Positions 25,805-34,752 of a DNA stretch of 64,000 bases are shown one piece after another. The stretch's first letter is position 1. Every line of letters begins with the position of its first letter. The notes under the pieces are model-generated. The model was not told the origin of the DNA, did not search any database, and worked only from the letters and a program-made list of their open reading frames with translations. This stretch comes from Paracoccus denitrificans (GTDB taxonomy: Bacteria > Pseudomonadota > Alphaproteobacteria > Rhodobacterales > Rhodobacteraceae): positions 1 through 64,000 of the forward strand of contig NZ_FNEA01000023.1 in NCBI RefSeq assembly GCF_900100045.1. Reading direction: 5' to 3'. The position numbers were made by a program, and so were the translations under genes.

Positions 25805-25867
25805 GGAGCGGCAGGCCGGCCACGGCGGGGGTGAGGCCGTTCCCCGATCCCCGCAGGGCGGGTGCCG

Positions 25868-27106
25868 TCAGCGTGCCGTCGCCAGCGCCAGCCCGTCCAC
25901 CACGGCGGTAAAGGCTTCCGAGCGGCGCAGCTGCGCGCCGGGGCAAAGCCGCAGCGCCTCTTCGGCGACCAGGCCCATCAGGCTGGAGCCGCCGACCAGG
26001 ATCACGCTGCCGACCTGGGCCGGCGCGATCCCGGCCAGCCGCAGCGTCTCGGCGGCGGCCTCGCGCAGATCGGCGCGATAGCCCGACAGCGCCGCGTCCA
26101 GCGATGCGGGCGAGATCGGCGGCGCCAGCCCCGGCTCGACGAAGCCCATGGCGATCCGTGCGCCCTCGCCGGCATTGGCGGCGATCTTGCCGCGCTCGAC
26201 GGCAAAGGCCAGCTCATGGCCCAACTCTTCGTCCAGCACCGTGACAAGGCGCACCATCGCGGCGCGGTCCACCGCCATGCGGGCCATGTCGGCGGCCATG
26301 CGCCGCGTCTCGGGGACGTACAGAAAGGGGATCTTCGCCCAGGTCGCCAGATCGACATAGATCGCATTCGGCACCGGCAAGAGCCCCGTGCCCATCGCGC
26401 GCCGCAGTTCCCCGCCATGGCCCAGCACCGGCATGGCATGGCTCAGCGAGACCTGCTGGTCGAAATCCGTGCCGCCCAGCCGGATGCCGTGATTGGCCAG
26501 GATCTGCAAGCCGTCGCCCCGGCTGCGGAAGGCCGAGAAATCCGAGGTGCCGCCGCCGATATCGACAATCAACCCGATCTCGCCCGCCCGGCCAAGGCCG
26601 TGGCTGGCCAGCGCCGCCGCCTCGGGCTCGGGCAGGAAGGCGACCTCGTCGAAGCCCGCCGCCAGATAGCAGCCGCGCAGGTCGGCCTGGGCCTGCGCGT
26701 CGCGCCCGGGGTCGTTCGAGTGGAAATGCACCGGCCGGCCGGAAAGCGCGCCGCGAAAGCCTTGGCCCGTCGCCGCCTCGGCCCGCTCGCGCAGGGTGGT
26801 AAGGAAGGCGGCGACGATCTCGGCCAGCGTGCGGCGCTTGCCGGCGATCAGCCGCGATTCGTGGAAAAGCGCAGTGCCCAGCACGCTTTTCAGCGCCCGC
26901 ATGTAGCGGCCCTCGGCCCCTTCGGTCAGTGCCTCGGCCGCCGCTGTGCCGATGCGCATGGCGCCGCCGCGCGCCGGAAAGAACACGGCGGTCGGCAGGG
27001 TCTCGGTTCCCGGCTCGATGGCGATGCGCCGCACCCGACCGTCCTGCAGGATCGCGGCGGCCGAGTTCGAGGTTCCGAAATCGATGGCGAGCATGTCGTT
27101 GCGCAT
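25868..27106 (-). CDS. Hsp70-family ATPase without substrate domain (YegD-like)
   Basis: A 412-residue protein with a complete Hsp70/actin ATPase fold. The phosphate 1 motif is LAIDFGTSNSAAAIL near residue 5, phosphate 2 is IVDIGGGTSDFSAF near 180, and the adenosine motif VILVGGSSLMGLVAEE is near 375. It ends there, so no peptide-binding domain follows, as in YegD. The true role of YegD-type proteins is not established. I chose ATG 27106 (AGGGG seven bases upstream), not the longer frame. It is convergent with the LysR gene. Confidence 0.82.
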   Translation of the reverse strand: MRNDMLAIDFGTSNSAAAILQDGRVRRIAIEPGTETLPTAVFFPARGGAMRIGTAAAEALTEGAEGRYMRALKSVLGTALFHESRLIAGKRRTLAEIVAAFLTTLRERAEAATGQGFRGALSGRPVHFHSNDPGRDAQAQADLRGCYLAAGFDEVAFLPEPEAAALASHGLGRAGEIGLIVDIGGGTSDFSAFRSRGDGLQILANHGIRLGGTDFDQQVSLSHAMPVLGHGGELRRAMGTGLLPVPNAIYVDLATWAKIPFLYVPETRRMAADMARMAVDRAAMVRLVTVLDEELGHELAFAVERGKIAANAGEGARIAMGFVEPGLAPPISPASLDAALSGYRADLREAAAETLRLAGIAPAQVGSVILVGGSSLMGLVAEEALRLCPGAQLRRSEAFTAVVDGLALATAR

Positions 27107-27169
27107 TTCCGTGCCCCTGTCCGCAAAGGCCGGGCTGGTAGCCCTTTGCGCGGCAGGGTGCAAGCGGGG

Positions 27170-27907
27170 TCAGAGCATCCCGACCAGCGCCCGCGCGCCG
27201 GCAAGCCCGGCCGCCAGCGCCATGACGCCAAGCGCCAGGCCGCGATAATGCCGCGCCTCCAGCCGCAGAAACAGCCGCCCGCCGACCCATGTGCCCGAGA
27301 CCAGCAGGGGCAAAAGCGCGAGGCTGAGCCCCAGCGTGGCGAGGTCCACCGCCCCGGCGACCGCCAGTCCCGGCAGGGTGATGAGCGCCGAGACGAAGAA
27401 GAAGATCATCATCGAGGCGCGGGCGCGGGCGACCGGGGTGCCGCTGGCGACGAAATAGGCCACCGTGGGCGGGCCGGGCATCGCGGCAAGGCTGCCGAAC
27501 AGGCCCGACAGCACCCCGGCGGCCAGCGTCACGCCGGGGCCCGGCGCCACGCGGCGCTGCGGCTGGCGCAGCATCATGCCAAGTCCGGCCAGCGAGATCG
27601 CCGCGATGGCGAGCCGCCCGGCATCGGGGTCGAACAGCGCCAGCGCTGCGATGCCGAAGGGCATCCCCAGCATCGAGCCCAGCGACAGCCGCAGCACGGC
27701 TGCGCGGTCATAGCTGCCGTGCAGGTGCAGCAGGTCGTGAAAGCCGATCATCACCTGCAGCAGGATGGTGCTGGCCACCGCCATGCGGGGCTCGATGATC
27801 AGCGACATCAGCGGCACCGCCGCCAGCGCGAAGCCAAAGCCGGTCAGGCCGCGCAGGATGGCTGCGCCGAAGACGGCCGCGGCGATGGGCAGGAACCAGA
27901 GCAGCAT
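27170..27907 (-). CDS. TauE/SafE-family membrane permease
   Basis: A 245-residue integral membrane protein with seven to eight hydrophobic segments and two DUF81-type repeats (RGLTGFGFALAAVPLMSLI and SGLFGSLAAMPGPPTVAYF). The family exports sulfite, sulfoacetate or related organic anions, or takes up such compounds. Substrate is unknown here. The taurine genes are 25 kb away, so no direct link to sulfonate metabolism is visible. It stands alone, 64 bp downstream of the next gene on the strand. Confidence 0.82.
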   Translation of the reverse strand: MLLWFLPIAAAVFGAAILRGLTGFGFALAAVPLMSLIIEPRMAVASTILLQVMIGFHDLLHLHGSYDRAAVLRLSLGSMLGMPFGIAALALFDPDAGRLAIAAISLAGLGMMLRQPQRRVAPGPGVTLAAGVLSGLFGSLAAMPGPPTVAYFVASGTPVARARASMMIFFFVSALITLPGLAVAGAVDLATLGLSLALLPLLVSGTWVGGRLFLRLEARHYRGLALGVMALAAGLAGARALVGML

Positions 27908-27978
27908 GTTCTCTTGCAGGCAGGTAAGGCGATCCCGCGCCTTGGGACACGGGAGAACGCGCCTGCCTTAGCCGGCGT

Positions 27979-28061
27979 GCCGGCCGGCGTCCAGACCGGG
28001 TCCGGCCGGCGGCCCGCATGGTGTGGCCCGATGGGAACGGGCCGGTCCTGCCCGGCCCCGT
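27979..28061 (-). terminator. Hairpins downstream of the HbpS-like gene
   Basis: In the 164-bp gap between the HbpS-like stop and the TauE-like start there are two GC-rich hairpins: ACGGGCCGG with CCGGCCCCGT (28037-28061, one bulge) and GCCGGCCGG with CCGGCCGGC (27979-28010, 14-base loop). No clear T-run follows either on the minus strand. They probably end the upstream operon, possibly with Rho. Confidence 0.35.
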
Positions 28062-28071
28062 CCCTCGGCGA

Positions 28072-28497
28072 TCAGGCGCGATGCGCCCGCCAATGGTCGA
28101 TGCCGGCCTGCGCCACCGCCTGGTCCTGGGCCGGCGTGCCGGACGAGACGCCGATGCCGCCGACGGTCTGGCCGTCGTGATCGACCGGCAACCCGCCGCC
28201 CACCACCATCAGCCGCCCGCCGATGGCCGAGGAGATGCCCCAGGCCGGCGCGCCCGGCTGGCTGGCGGCGCCGTATTCATGCGTGGCCTTGCGCGCGGCC
28301 GCGGCGGTGAACGCCTTGTCGACGGCGATGGTGGCCGATGTCACCTTGCCGCCATCCATGCGCGAAAAGGCCAGAAGCTGGCCGCTTTCGTCGGTGACGG
28401 CGATGCACATGGGCACGCCGATCTCGCGGGCATGGGCCTCGGCGCCGGCGATCAGCAGGCGCGCATCCGCCTGGTCCAGTCGGGTGATGGTCAGCAT
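28072..28497 (-). CDS. HbpS/GlcG-family protein
   Basis: A 141-residue single-domain protein of the HbpS (formerly DUF336, GlcG) family. Characteristic segments are AREIGVPMCIAVTDESGQLLAFSRMDG, AVDKAFTAAAARKAT and GGGLPVDHDGQTVGGIGVSSGTPAQDQAVAQAG. Streptomyces HbpS binds haem; most family members have no proven role and accompany catabolic genes. The ATG at 28497 has an excellent ribosome site (GGAGGAGG). It follows the MFS gene by 28 bp and may be its partner. Confidence 0.85.
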   Translation of the reverse strand: MLTITRLDQADARLLIAGAEAHAREIGVPMCIAVTDESGQLLAFSRMDGGKVTSATIAVDKAFTAAAARKATHEYGAASQPGAPAWGISSAIGGRLMVVGGGLPVDHDGQTVGGIGVSSGTPAQDQAVAQAGIDHWRAHRA

Positions 28498-28525
28498 GGT
28501 TCTTCCTCCTCCTAGTCGAAATCGT

Positions 28526-29743
28526 TCACTCGGCCGGTGCTGCGCCCGGGCCGGCGCCTTGCGGGTCGGGTTGGCGCAGGGCACCGCGATAGCTGGCCGG
28601 CGACAGGCGCAGCGCCAGGACGCAGACCGCCAGCACGGCGGCAAGATGCATCGTCCAGCCGGGGGTGAAGCTGCCGGTCAGGTCGTGCAGCAGCGCCAGA
28701 AGCCAGGGCGGGATCGCGGCCAGCAGGAAGCCTCCGCCCTGCATCAGCGCCGCCAGCGCCCCGGCCTGCGCCGGATCGGGCAGGTGGTCCAGCGCCACGA
28801 TCATCATCAGCGAAAAGCAGCCGCCAAGCCCGGCGCCCAGCAGGAAGGCGATGGGATAGGGTGCGGCCTCGGGGCGCAGGACCAGCATGGCGAAGCCCAG
28901 CGCCTGCATCGCAAGGCAGATCCCCAGCCACGGCCGCCGGTCGCTGCCGCGGCTGGCCAGGACCGGCGTGACCAGCGCCGAGACGGCTTGTCCCACCGCC
29001 AGCACCGCCAGCAGCCCGCCGCTGGCGCCCGCCGACCAGCCCAGGTCCTGGAATGCGGGCGCAAGCCAGGCGACGGACGAGGAATAGCCGCCGTTGATCA
29101 ACCCGAAGCAGGCCATCAGCAGCCAGACCCGCGGCAGGCGCAGCCAGCGCCACAGTCCTTGCCCGCTGCCCTGCGGCTTGCGCGGCTCGCGCGGCAGGGC
29201 CAGCGCGACCAGCAGCGCGGTCAGTGCGGCGGGCAGGGCCAGCCAGCCAAGCGCCAGCCGCCAGCTTCCCGACCAGGCGGCGATCAGCGGCGCGGCCTGC
29301 GCGCCGAAGGCGCCGCCGCCCATCATCATCGCGGCGTAAAGCCCCATGGCCAGGTTGATGCCGCGCGGGAACTCGCGCTTGATGATGGTGGGAAACACCG
29401 CCTGCACCACCGCCGCGCCCACGCCTAGCAGCACGGCCGAGCCCAGCATGTCCAGCGCCGAATGCGCCCCGAGCCGCAGGCCCGAGCCCAGGCTCAGCAC
29501 CAGCAGCGCCAGCACGGCGGCGCGTTTCGCGCCCAGCCGCGCCTGGATCGCCGGCCCGAGAAAGGCCCCGGCCCCCATCAGCAGGATCGGCAGCAGCGTC
29601 AGGGCCGACAGGCCCTGCATGGAAAGGCCGGTTTCGGCCGAGATCGGCGTCGCGACGGGGCCGACCCCGGTCAGGAACGGCCGCAGCGCCAGCCCGACCA
29701 TGGCCACCACGGCCAGCATCAGCGGCTGCCTGTTCGCCTTCAC
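28526..29743 (-). CDS. MFS transporter, CynX/NimT family
   Basis: A 405-residue carrier with about twelve hydrophobic segments; the start GLALRPFLTGVGPVATPI and the GYSSSVAWLAPAF region resemble CynX/NimT-type carriers (cyanate or 2-nitroimidazole transporters in E. coli). Substrate is not predictable. I chose the GTG at 29741-29743: it overlaps the deaminase stop and has AGGAG six bases upstream, whereas longer frames run into the deaminase gene. It forms an operon with the nucleoside deaminase before it and the HbpS-like gene after it. Confidence 0.8.
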   Translation of the reverse strand: MKANRQPLMLAVVAMVGLALRPFLTGVGPVATPISAETGLSMQGLSALTLLPILLMGAGAFLGPAIQARLGAKRAAVLALLVLSLGSGLRLGAHSALDMLGSAVLLGVGAAVVQAVFPTIIKREFPRGINLAMGLYAAMMMGGGAFGAQAAPLIAAWSGSWRLALGWLALPAALTALLVALALPREPRKPQGSGQGLWRWLRLPRVWLLMACFGLINGGYSSSVAWLAPAFQDLGWSAGASGGLLAVLAVGQAVSALVTPVLASRGSDRRPWLGICLAMQALGFAMLVLRPEAAPYPIAFLLGAGLGGCFSLMMIVALDHLPDPAQAGALAALMQGGGFLLAAIPPWLLALLHDLTGSFTPGWTMHLAAVLAVCVLALRLSPASYRGALRQPDPQGAGPGAAPAE

Positions 29744-30213
29744 GCCCGCTCCTGCCGTGCTTTCCAGTCGGCATAAAGATCGCCGGCGCCCTCGGGCCGC
29801 ACGGGCAGGTGGCGGATGGCGATGGATTGCTGGTCGAGGGGCCTGGCCAGTTCTTCGTAAAGCGCGGCCGTGGACAGGCCGTAGGGTGCGCCGTCCTGGT
29901 TCGAATAGGCGTAATGCACCTTGGTCACGCCGGCCAGCCGCATGGCCGCCAGGCACATGGGGCAGGGCTGGCCGCTGGCATGGACCACGCAGGCCGAAAG
30001 ATCGGGCGAGCCCAGCCGCAGCGCGGCGGCACGCAGCGCCACCAGTTCGGCATGGGCGGTCGGGTCATGGGTGGCGACGGTTTCGTTGACGCCGGTGGCC
30101 AGCACCTCGCCGTCCCGCACCACCACCGCGCCAAAGGGCCGGCCGCCAGCCTGCACGTTGCGATGCGCCAGCATCACCGCCTGCTCCAGATAGTGCTTCG
30201 CCTGATCGGACAT
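29740..30213 (-). CDS. Nucleoside/base deaminase (CMP/dCMP deaminase fold, guanine-deaminase-like)
   Basis: A 157-residue zinc deaminase. The active site is complete: THDPTAHAELVALR (H54, E56) and SGQPCPMCLAAM (C84, C87). The C-terminal YGLSTAALYEELARPLDQQSI segment resembles small guanine deaminases of the Bacillus type more than tRNA adenosine deaminase TadA. It removes an amino group from a purine or related base. A guanine deaminase of the other, amidohydrolase, class is encoded at 19031-20308, so this enzyme may prefer a different substrate. Confidence 0.82.
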   Translation of the reverse strand: MSDQAKHYLEQAVMLAHRNVQAGGRPFGAVVVRDGEVLATGVNETVATHDPTAHAELVALRAAALRLGSPDLSACVVHASGQPCPMCLAAMRLAGVTKVHYAYSNQDGAPYGLSTAALYEELARPLDQQSIAIRHLPVRPEGAGDLYADWKARQERA

Positions 30214-30224
30214 CGCCCCTCACT

Positions 30225-30893
30225 TCACCTTGCGCCGGCGGCGACCAGCCGCGCCGCGATCGCGTCGAACCCCATGCGGCGGGCATGGGCCAGCGGCGAG
30301 ACCCCCTCGCCATCGGGCAGGTTCACATCGGCGCCCCCTGCGATCAGCAGATCGACGATCTGCTGCTGGCGTGGGCCACCGTCGCTCAGGATGATCGCCT
30401 CCAGCAGCGCGGTCCAGCCCAGCCGGTTGACGTGATCGACATCGACGCCGGCTTCGATCAGGCGGCGGACGGTCTCGACATGGCCGCGCTCGGCCGCCGG
30501 GATCAGCGCCGTGCCGCCGAAGCGGTTGGTGCTGGCCAGATCGGCGCCATGCGCCAGCGACAGTTCAAGGATTTCCAGATGCCCACGCGCCCCGGCATAG
30601 AGATAGGGGCTGTCGTGGATGGCATCCCTGGCGTTCACGTCGGCACCGGCCTCGATCAGCGCCCGCGCCGCCTCGACCCGGTCGGCATGGGTCGCCACCA
30701 GCAGCGGCGTGCGCCCCTTTGCGTCGCGCAGGTCCACGGGCGCTCCACGCGCCAGAAGCGTGCGGATGGCCGAGGCATCGCCATCGGCGGCGGCGGTGAA
30801 CAGGGCGGTCTCGTGCATGGTCTGCGCCTGGCCGGGCAAGGGGCCGGACAAGCCCAGGAAGAATGCGAAAAGGATCGCCGATAGCCTGCGCAT
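30225..30893 (-). CDS. Secreted ankyrin-repeat protein
   Basis: A 222-residue protein. Residues 1-24 look like a Sec signal (MRRLSAILFAFFLGLSGPLPGQAQ). The rest is about five to six ankyrin repeats, e.g. KGRTPLLVATHADRVEAARAL, GGTALIPAAERGHVETVRRLI and GWTALLEAII. It is predicted to be periplasmic. Partner unknown. ATG 30893 was chosen because it begins the signal peptide. It precedes the deaminase gene by 11 bp and probably heads that four-gene operon. Confidence 0.8.
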   Translation of the reverse strand: MRRLSAILFAFFLGLSGPLPGQAQTMHETALFTAAADGDASAIRTLLARGAPVDLRDAKGRTPLLVATHADRVEAARALIEAGADVNARDAIHDSPYLYAGARGHLEILELSLAHGADLASTNRFGGTALIPAAERGHVETVRRLIEAGVDVDHVNRLGWTALLEAIILSDGGPRQQQIVDLLIAGGADVNLPDGEGVSPLAHARRMGFDAIAARLVAAGAR

Positions 30894-30988
30894 GACCTGC
30901 CTTGCTGCTGCGATCCGGCCCGGCGGCGCGACCCGCACACCAGGGAAAGGATCGGTCCGACGCAGGCTATCGCGGCAATGCGGCAAAA

Positions 30989-31018
30989 ATAATCCACGAT
31001 ATTTATATACTGTTTCAA
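30989..31018 (-). promoter_or_regulatory. Candidate promoter for the ankyrin-protein operon
   Basis: On the minus strand TTGAAA (31013-31018) is followed after 18 bp by GATTAT (30989-30994), about 96 bp before the ankyrin gene. The surrounding 60 bp are unusually AT-rich. The 296-bp divergent gap also holds a GGCCGCG/CGCGGCC hairpin at 31093-31112, which may lie in the leader of the symporter gene. Confidence 0.3.
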
Positions 31019-31189
31019 TACTTCATATGGTAATATGCGCAAAACCGGGGCGGAGGGCTTGCAGGACGCCGCCTGCTCCCTTATCGGCGGATGGCCGCGG
31101 ATATGCGCGGCCTCCCCGCAGGCCATGGACTATACGCCGGACGCGCATTGTGGCTTGATGGATCAATCTGAAATTGCCGGAGACGCGCG

Positions 31190-32578
31190 ATGGCATCCGT
31201 TCTCATCAACCTTCTGATCTTTGCCGCGCTGATTGTCGTGCTGGTCCGCCTCCAGGGCGGGCAGCTCTCGCTGTCGGTGCGGGTCTTCATCGCCCTGATC
31301 CTGGGCACGCTGTTCGGGATCGGGCTGCAACTCGTCCATGGCAACGGCTCGCCGGTGCTGCAGACCACGATCGACTGGATCAACGTGGCCGGCAACGGCT
31401 ATGTGCAGCTGCTGCAGATGGTGGTGATGCCGCTGGTCTTCGCGGCGATCCTCAGCGCGGTGGCGCGGCTGCACGACGCTTCGGCGCTTGGCCGGATCTC
31501 GGTGCTGACGCTGGGCACGCTGCTCATCACCACCGCCATAGCGGCCTTCGTGGGCGTGGTGATGTCGCTGGCCTTCGGCCTGACCGCCGAGGGACTGGCC
31601 CAGGGCGCGGCCGAGACCGCCCGGCTGACCACGCTGGAGACCAGCTATGCCCCCCGGGTCGCCGACCTGACGGTGCCGCAGCTGCTCTTGTCCTTCATCC
31701 CGAAGAACCCCTTCGCCGACCTGACCGGGGCCAACCCGACCTCGATCATCGCGGTGGTGGTCTTTGCCGCCTTCCTGGGTGTCGCGGCCATCCGCCTGCT
31801 GCGCCGCGATCCCGAAAAGGGCCGCAGCCTGCTGGGCCTGATCGACATCCTGCAAGCCTGGATCAGCCAACTGGTGCGGCTGATCATGGTGCTGACCCCC
31901 TATGGCGTCATGGCGCTGATGACCAAGATGGCGGCGACCTCGAACGCGGCCGACATCCTGAACCTGGGCAAGTTCGTCGTCGCCTCCTATCTGGGGCTGG
32001 CGATCATGTTCGTGGTCCATGCCGTGCTGCTGAGCCTGACCGGGGTGAACCCGCTGACCTTCTTCCGCAAGATCGTCCCGGCGCTGACCTTCGCCTTCTC
32101 CAGCCGCTCCAGCGCCGCGACCATCCCGCTCAATGTCGAGATCCAGACCCGCCGGCTGGGCGTGCCGCAGACCATCGCCTCGTTCTCGGCCTCCTTCGGG
32201 GCGACCATCGGCCAGAACGGCTGTGCCGGGCTCTATCCGGCGATGCTGGCGGTGATGGTGGCGCCGACGGTCGGCATCAACCCGCTGGACCCGGCCTGGA
32301 TCATGACGCTCTTGGCCATCGTCACGCTGTCCTCGGCCGGGGTCGCGGGCGTGGGCGGGGGCGCGACCATGGCGGCGCTGATCGTGCTGCCGGCCATGGG
32401 CCTGCCGGTGACGCTGGTGGCGCTGCTGATCTCGGTCGAGCCGCTGATCGACATGGGCCGCACGGCGCTGAACGTCTCGGGCTCGATGACGGCGGGCACC
32501 GTCACCTCGCAGATCCTCGGCCAGACCGACAAGGCGGTCCTGCAAAGCCGCGAAGAGCGCAGCCTGCAAAACGCCTGA
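31190..32578 (+). CDS. Cation:dicarboxylate/amino acid symporter, probable L-cystine carrier TcyP
   Basis: A 462-residue membrane carrier of the DAACS (SDF) family with about eight to ten hydrophobic segments and the re-entrant signature TFAFSSRSSAATIPLNVE plus GATIGQNGCAG. The AAT-type SSRSS-type loop with following NGCAG resembles TcyP/YdjN cystine importers rather than DctA. It would import L-cystine or a dicarboxylate with protons or sodium. ATG 31190 has CGGAG seven bases upstream. It is single-gene and followed by a terminator. Confidence 0.78.
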   Translation: MASVLINLLIFAALIVVLVRLQGGQLSLSVRVFIALILGTLFGIGLQLVHGNGSPVLQTTIDWINVAGNGYVQLLQMVVMPLVFAAILSAVARLHDASALGRISVLTLGTLLITTAIAAFVGVVMSLAFGLTAEGLAQGAAETARLTTLETSYAPRVADLTVPQLLLSFIPKNPFADLTGANPTSIIAVVVFAAFLGVAAIRLLRRDPEKGRSLLGLIDILQAWISQLVRLIMVLTPYGVMALMTKMAATSNAADILNLGKFVVASYLGLAIMFVVHAVLLSLTGVNPLTFFRKIVPALTFAFSSRSSAATIPLNVEIQTRRLGVPQTIASFSASFGATIGQNGCAGLYPAMLAVMVAPTVGINPLDPAWIMTLLAIVTLSSAGVAGVGGGATMAALIVLPAMGLPVTLVALLISVEPLIDMGRTALNVSGSMTAGTVTSQILGQTDKAVLQSREERSLQNA

Positions 32579-32586
32579 CGACGCGC

Positions 32587-32615
32587 CCGGCGCCGCCCGT
32601 CCCGCGCGGCGCCGG
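32587..32615 (+). terminator. Terminator after the symporter gene
   Basis: A perfect 10-bp GC stem (CCGGCGCCGC with GCGGCGCCGG) has a 9-base loop and is followed by CTTCTTCGTT, 8 bp after the stop codon. It lies between convergent genes and could also serve the LysR gene on the other strand. Confidence 0.65.
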
Positions 32616-32663
32616 CTTCTTCGTTCCCCAAATACTCATGCGGCGGCGCGCCCTGTCGCCGCC

Positions 32664-33617
32664 TCAGCCGAATGCGTCCCGCACCGGGCTTTGCGACAGT
32701 GCCACCAGCTTCTCGCGAAGTCGCATCGCCAAGGGCGACAAGGGCCGGCGCTTCAGGTCCAGCAGGTAATAGGGCGAGACGCGGATCTCATGCGGCACTT
32801 GCAGCACGGCGAAACCCGCCCCGACCGGCGGCCGGATCAGCAGTTCCGCCACCTCCTCGGACATCGGCGCCACGGCATCGCCCTGCGCCAGATAGGCGAT
32901 GGTCAGAAGCAGCGAGGGGCTGTTGACGATGTTTCTCGGCTCGGACAGCCCGACATCGGCAAAGGCCGCCAGCGCCGCCTCGCGGATCGGGGCGCCGCGT
33001 TGCTGCATGATCCATTCCTGGCCGGCAAGCTCGGTCAGCGTGACCGAGGGCGAGCGGCTCAGCGGATGGCTGGCCCGCACCAGGAAGGCCACCTTCTCGT
33101 CCCGCATCGGCAGGATGTTGAAATCCCGGCTGTCGAATTCCGGCAAGATGCGGGCCAGCACGAAATCCATCTCTTCGGCCGCCAGGTGCAGCAGCAATTC
33201 GCGCGAAGGCATGACATCGACGGTGATGTCGGCCTCGGGCGCGCCCTGCTTGATCTCGCGGATGGCCGAGACGAGGTAGCTGACCGCCGGCCCGGTCACC
33301 GCGCCCACGCGCAGCGCGCCGCCGAACCCCTCGCGCAGCGCCTGCACGTCCGAGGCCATGCTGGACATCTCGCGCAGGATGACGCGGGCGCGGCGCAGCA
33401 CGGTGCGGCCGATCTCGGTCGGCTCCATGCCCTTGGGCTGGCGCAGGAACAGTTGCGCGCCGATCTGGTTCTCGATCTCGGCCAGCATGCGCGAGGCGGC
33501 GGGCTGGGTCATGCCGATCCGCTCGGCCGCCAGTTGCAGCTGGCCGGTTTCGGCGATCTGCTGGATCAGCCGCAATTGGGCGGGTTTCAGCATCAGGCGG
33601 GCGGGCGGGAATGGCAT
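32664..33617 (-). CDS. LysR-family regulator of the sugar-acid cluster (GbpR-like)
   Basis: A 317-residue LysR regulator: helix-turn-helix in KPAQLRLIQQIAETGQLQLAAERIGMTQPAASRMLAEIE (residues about 10-50) and an effector domain starting GALRVGAVTGPAVSYLVSAIREIKQ. It resembles GbpR, which controls galactose and arabinose uptake in Agrobacterium and relatives. It diverges from the GguC/AraD1-dehydratase-dehydrogenase genes, supporting control of sugar oxidation. I chose ATG 33617 (MPFPPARLML). ATG 33593 (MLKPAQ) is possible, and would match GbpR-like starts too. Confidence 0.82.
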   Translation of the reverse strand: MPFPPARLMLKPAQLRLIQQIAETGQLQLAAERIGMTQPAASRMLAEIENQIGAQLFLRQPKGMEPTEIGRTVLRRARVILREMSSMASDVQALREGFGGALRVGAVTGPAVSYLVSAIREIKQGAPEADITVDVMPSRELLLHLAAEEMDFVLARILPEFDSRDFNILPMRDEKVAFLVRASHPLSRSPSVTLTELAGQEWIMQQRGAPIREAALAAFADVGLSEPRNIVNSPSLLLTIAYLAQGDAVAPMSEEVAELLIRPPVGAGFAVLQVPHEIRVSPYYLLDLKRRPLSPLAMRLREKLVALSQSPVRDAFG

Positions 33618-33630
33618 GACGATTCCGATA

Positions 33631-33641
33631 TGCAAATTGCA
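33631..33641. promoter_or_regulatory. Candidate LysR-box in the divergent sugar-cluster promoter
   Basis: TGCAA-A-TTGCA is a perfect 11-bp palindrome, 14 bp upstream of the LysR ATG and 128 bp before the first enzyme gene. It fits the AT-rich dyad expected for autoregulating LysR proteins. By-eye evidence only. Confidence 0.35.
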
Positions 33642-33768
33642 AGCGATGTAATTTTACCATCATGTCCTTTCATGGCTAGATCAAGCCCGACCGTCAGGAG
33701 GGGACGGGGATGCGGCCGCGCCGCGGGCCCATTCCCCGCGTCCTGACCGATCGCTGAGGGGGGCTGCC

Positions 33769-34752
33769 ATGTTTCTGTCGCAATTGCTTTTGCCGGATGG
33801 CGGCCGTGCGGTGGCCTTGCGTGACGGCGATGCCGCGCATCTGGTTCCGGGCGTGGACAGCACCCGCGCCCTGGCGCTGGCCGCCATCGCCGCCGGGCGC
33901 GGGCTGGCCGACGAGGCTGCGCACCGCGGCCAAGGCGCGGCGGTGGACCTGGCCGCCGCGCTTGCCGAGGGGCGGGTTCTGCCGCCCGTGGACCATCCCG
34001 ACCCGGCGCATCTGCATCTGACCGGCACCGGGCTCACGCATCTGGGCTCGGCCGCGACACGGGACGCGATGCATGGCGCGCCCGATGCGGGCGAGCTGAC
34101 CGACAGCATGAAGATGTTCCGCATGGGGCTGGAGGGCGGCAAGCCGCGCCCGGGCGAGGTGGGCGTGCAGCCGGAATGGTTCTACAAGGGTAACGGCCAT
34201 GCGGTGGCGGCGCCGGGCGCGGCGCTGGCCTCGCCCGACTTCGCGCTGGACGCGGGCGAGGAGCCCGAGATCGCCGGGCTCTACCTGATCGGCCCGGACG
34301 GCACGCCCTTTCGCCTGGGCTTTGCGCTTGGCAACGAGTTCTCGGACCATGTGACCGAGCGCGGCAACTACCTGTGGCTCGCGCATTCCAAGCTGCGGCC
34401 GGCCAGCTTCGGCCCCGAGATGCTGCTGGGCGATCTGCCGCAGCATGTCGAGGGCACCAGCCGCATCCTGCGCGACGGGGCGGTGCTTTGGGAAAGGCCC
34501 TTCCTGTCGGGCGAGGCGAACATGAGCCACAGCATCGCCAACCTGGAGCACCACCATTTCAAATATCCGCTGTTCCGGCAGCCGGGCGACATGCATGTGC
34601 ATTTCTTCGGCACCGCCACGCTGTCCTTTGCCGACGGCATCCGCTGCCGGCCGGGCGACGTGTTCCAGGTCGAGGCGCCCGCGCTGGGCCTGCCGCTGCA
34701 AAACCCGCTGGCGGCCGGGGCCGACCTGCCGGCCCGCATCGAGGTGCTGTGA
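33769..34752 (+). CDS. GguC/AraD1-family protein (fumarylacetoacetate hydrolase-like)
   Basis: A 327-residue protein of the GguC / AraD1 family, which has an FAH-like fold. Family features are DSMKMFRMGLEGGKPRPGEVGVQPEWFYKGNG near 110-145 and a C-terminal LEHHHFKYPLFRQPGDMHVHFFGTATLSFADG. AraD1 proteins are found with L-arabonate or galactonate dehydratases; they are thought to dehydrate a 2-keto-3-deoxy sugar acid, but the exact reaction is not secure. Its stop overlaps the next ATG by one base. First enzyme gene divergent from the LysR regulator. Confidence 0.78.
   Translation: MFLSQLLLPDGGRAVALRDGDAAHLVPGVDSTRALALAAIAAGRGLADEAAHRGQGAAVDLAAALAEGRVLPPVDHPDPAHLHLTGTGLTHLGSAATRDAMHGAPDAGELTDSMKMFRMGLEGGKPRPGEVGVQPEWFYKGNGHAVAAPGAALASPDFALDAGEEPEIAGLYLIGPDGTPFRLGFALGNEFSDHVTERGNYLWLAHSKLRPASFGPEMLLGDLPQHVEGTSRILRDGAVLWERPFLSGEANMSHSIANLEHHHFKYPLFRQPGDMHVHFFGTATLSFADGIRCRPGDVFQVEAPALGLPLQNPLAAGADLPARIEVL

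Noticed and set aside
25862..28180. A 772-codon plus-strand frame opposite the Hsp70-like and TauE-like genes
   Set aside because: Shadow reading of two recognisable genes on the other strand; its translation is Arg/Gly/His/Gln-rich with no motifs.
31155..31166. TTGATGGATCAA upstream of the symporter gene, looking like an FNR box
   Set aside because: The spacer is two bases, not four, so the half-sites would face wrongly for an FNR-family dimer.
30894..31189. A riboswitch or structured leader upstream of the symporter gene
   Set aside because: Only a simple 7-bp hairpin (31093-31112) and AT-rich promoter-like sequence are seen; no known riboswitch pattern is recognisable.
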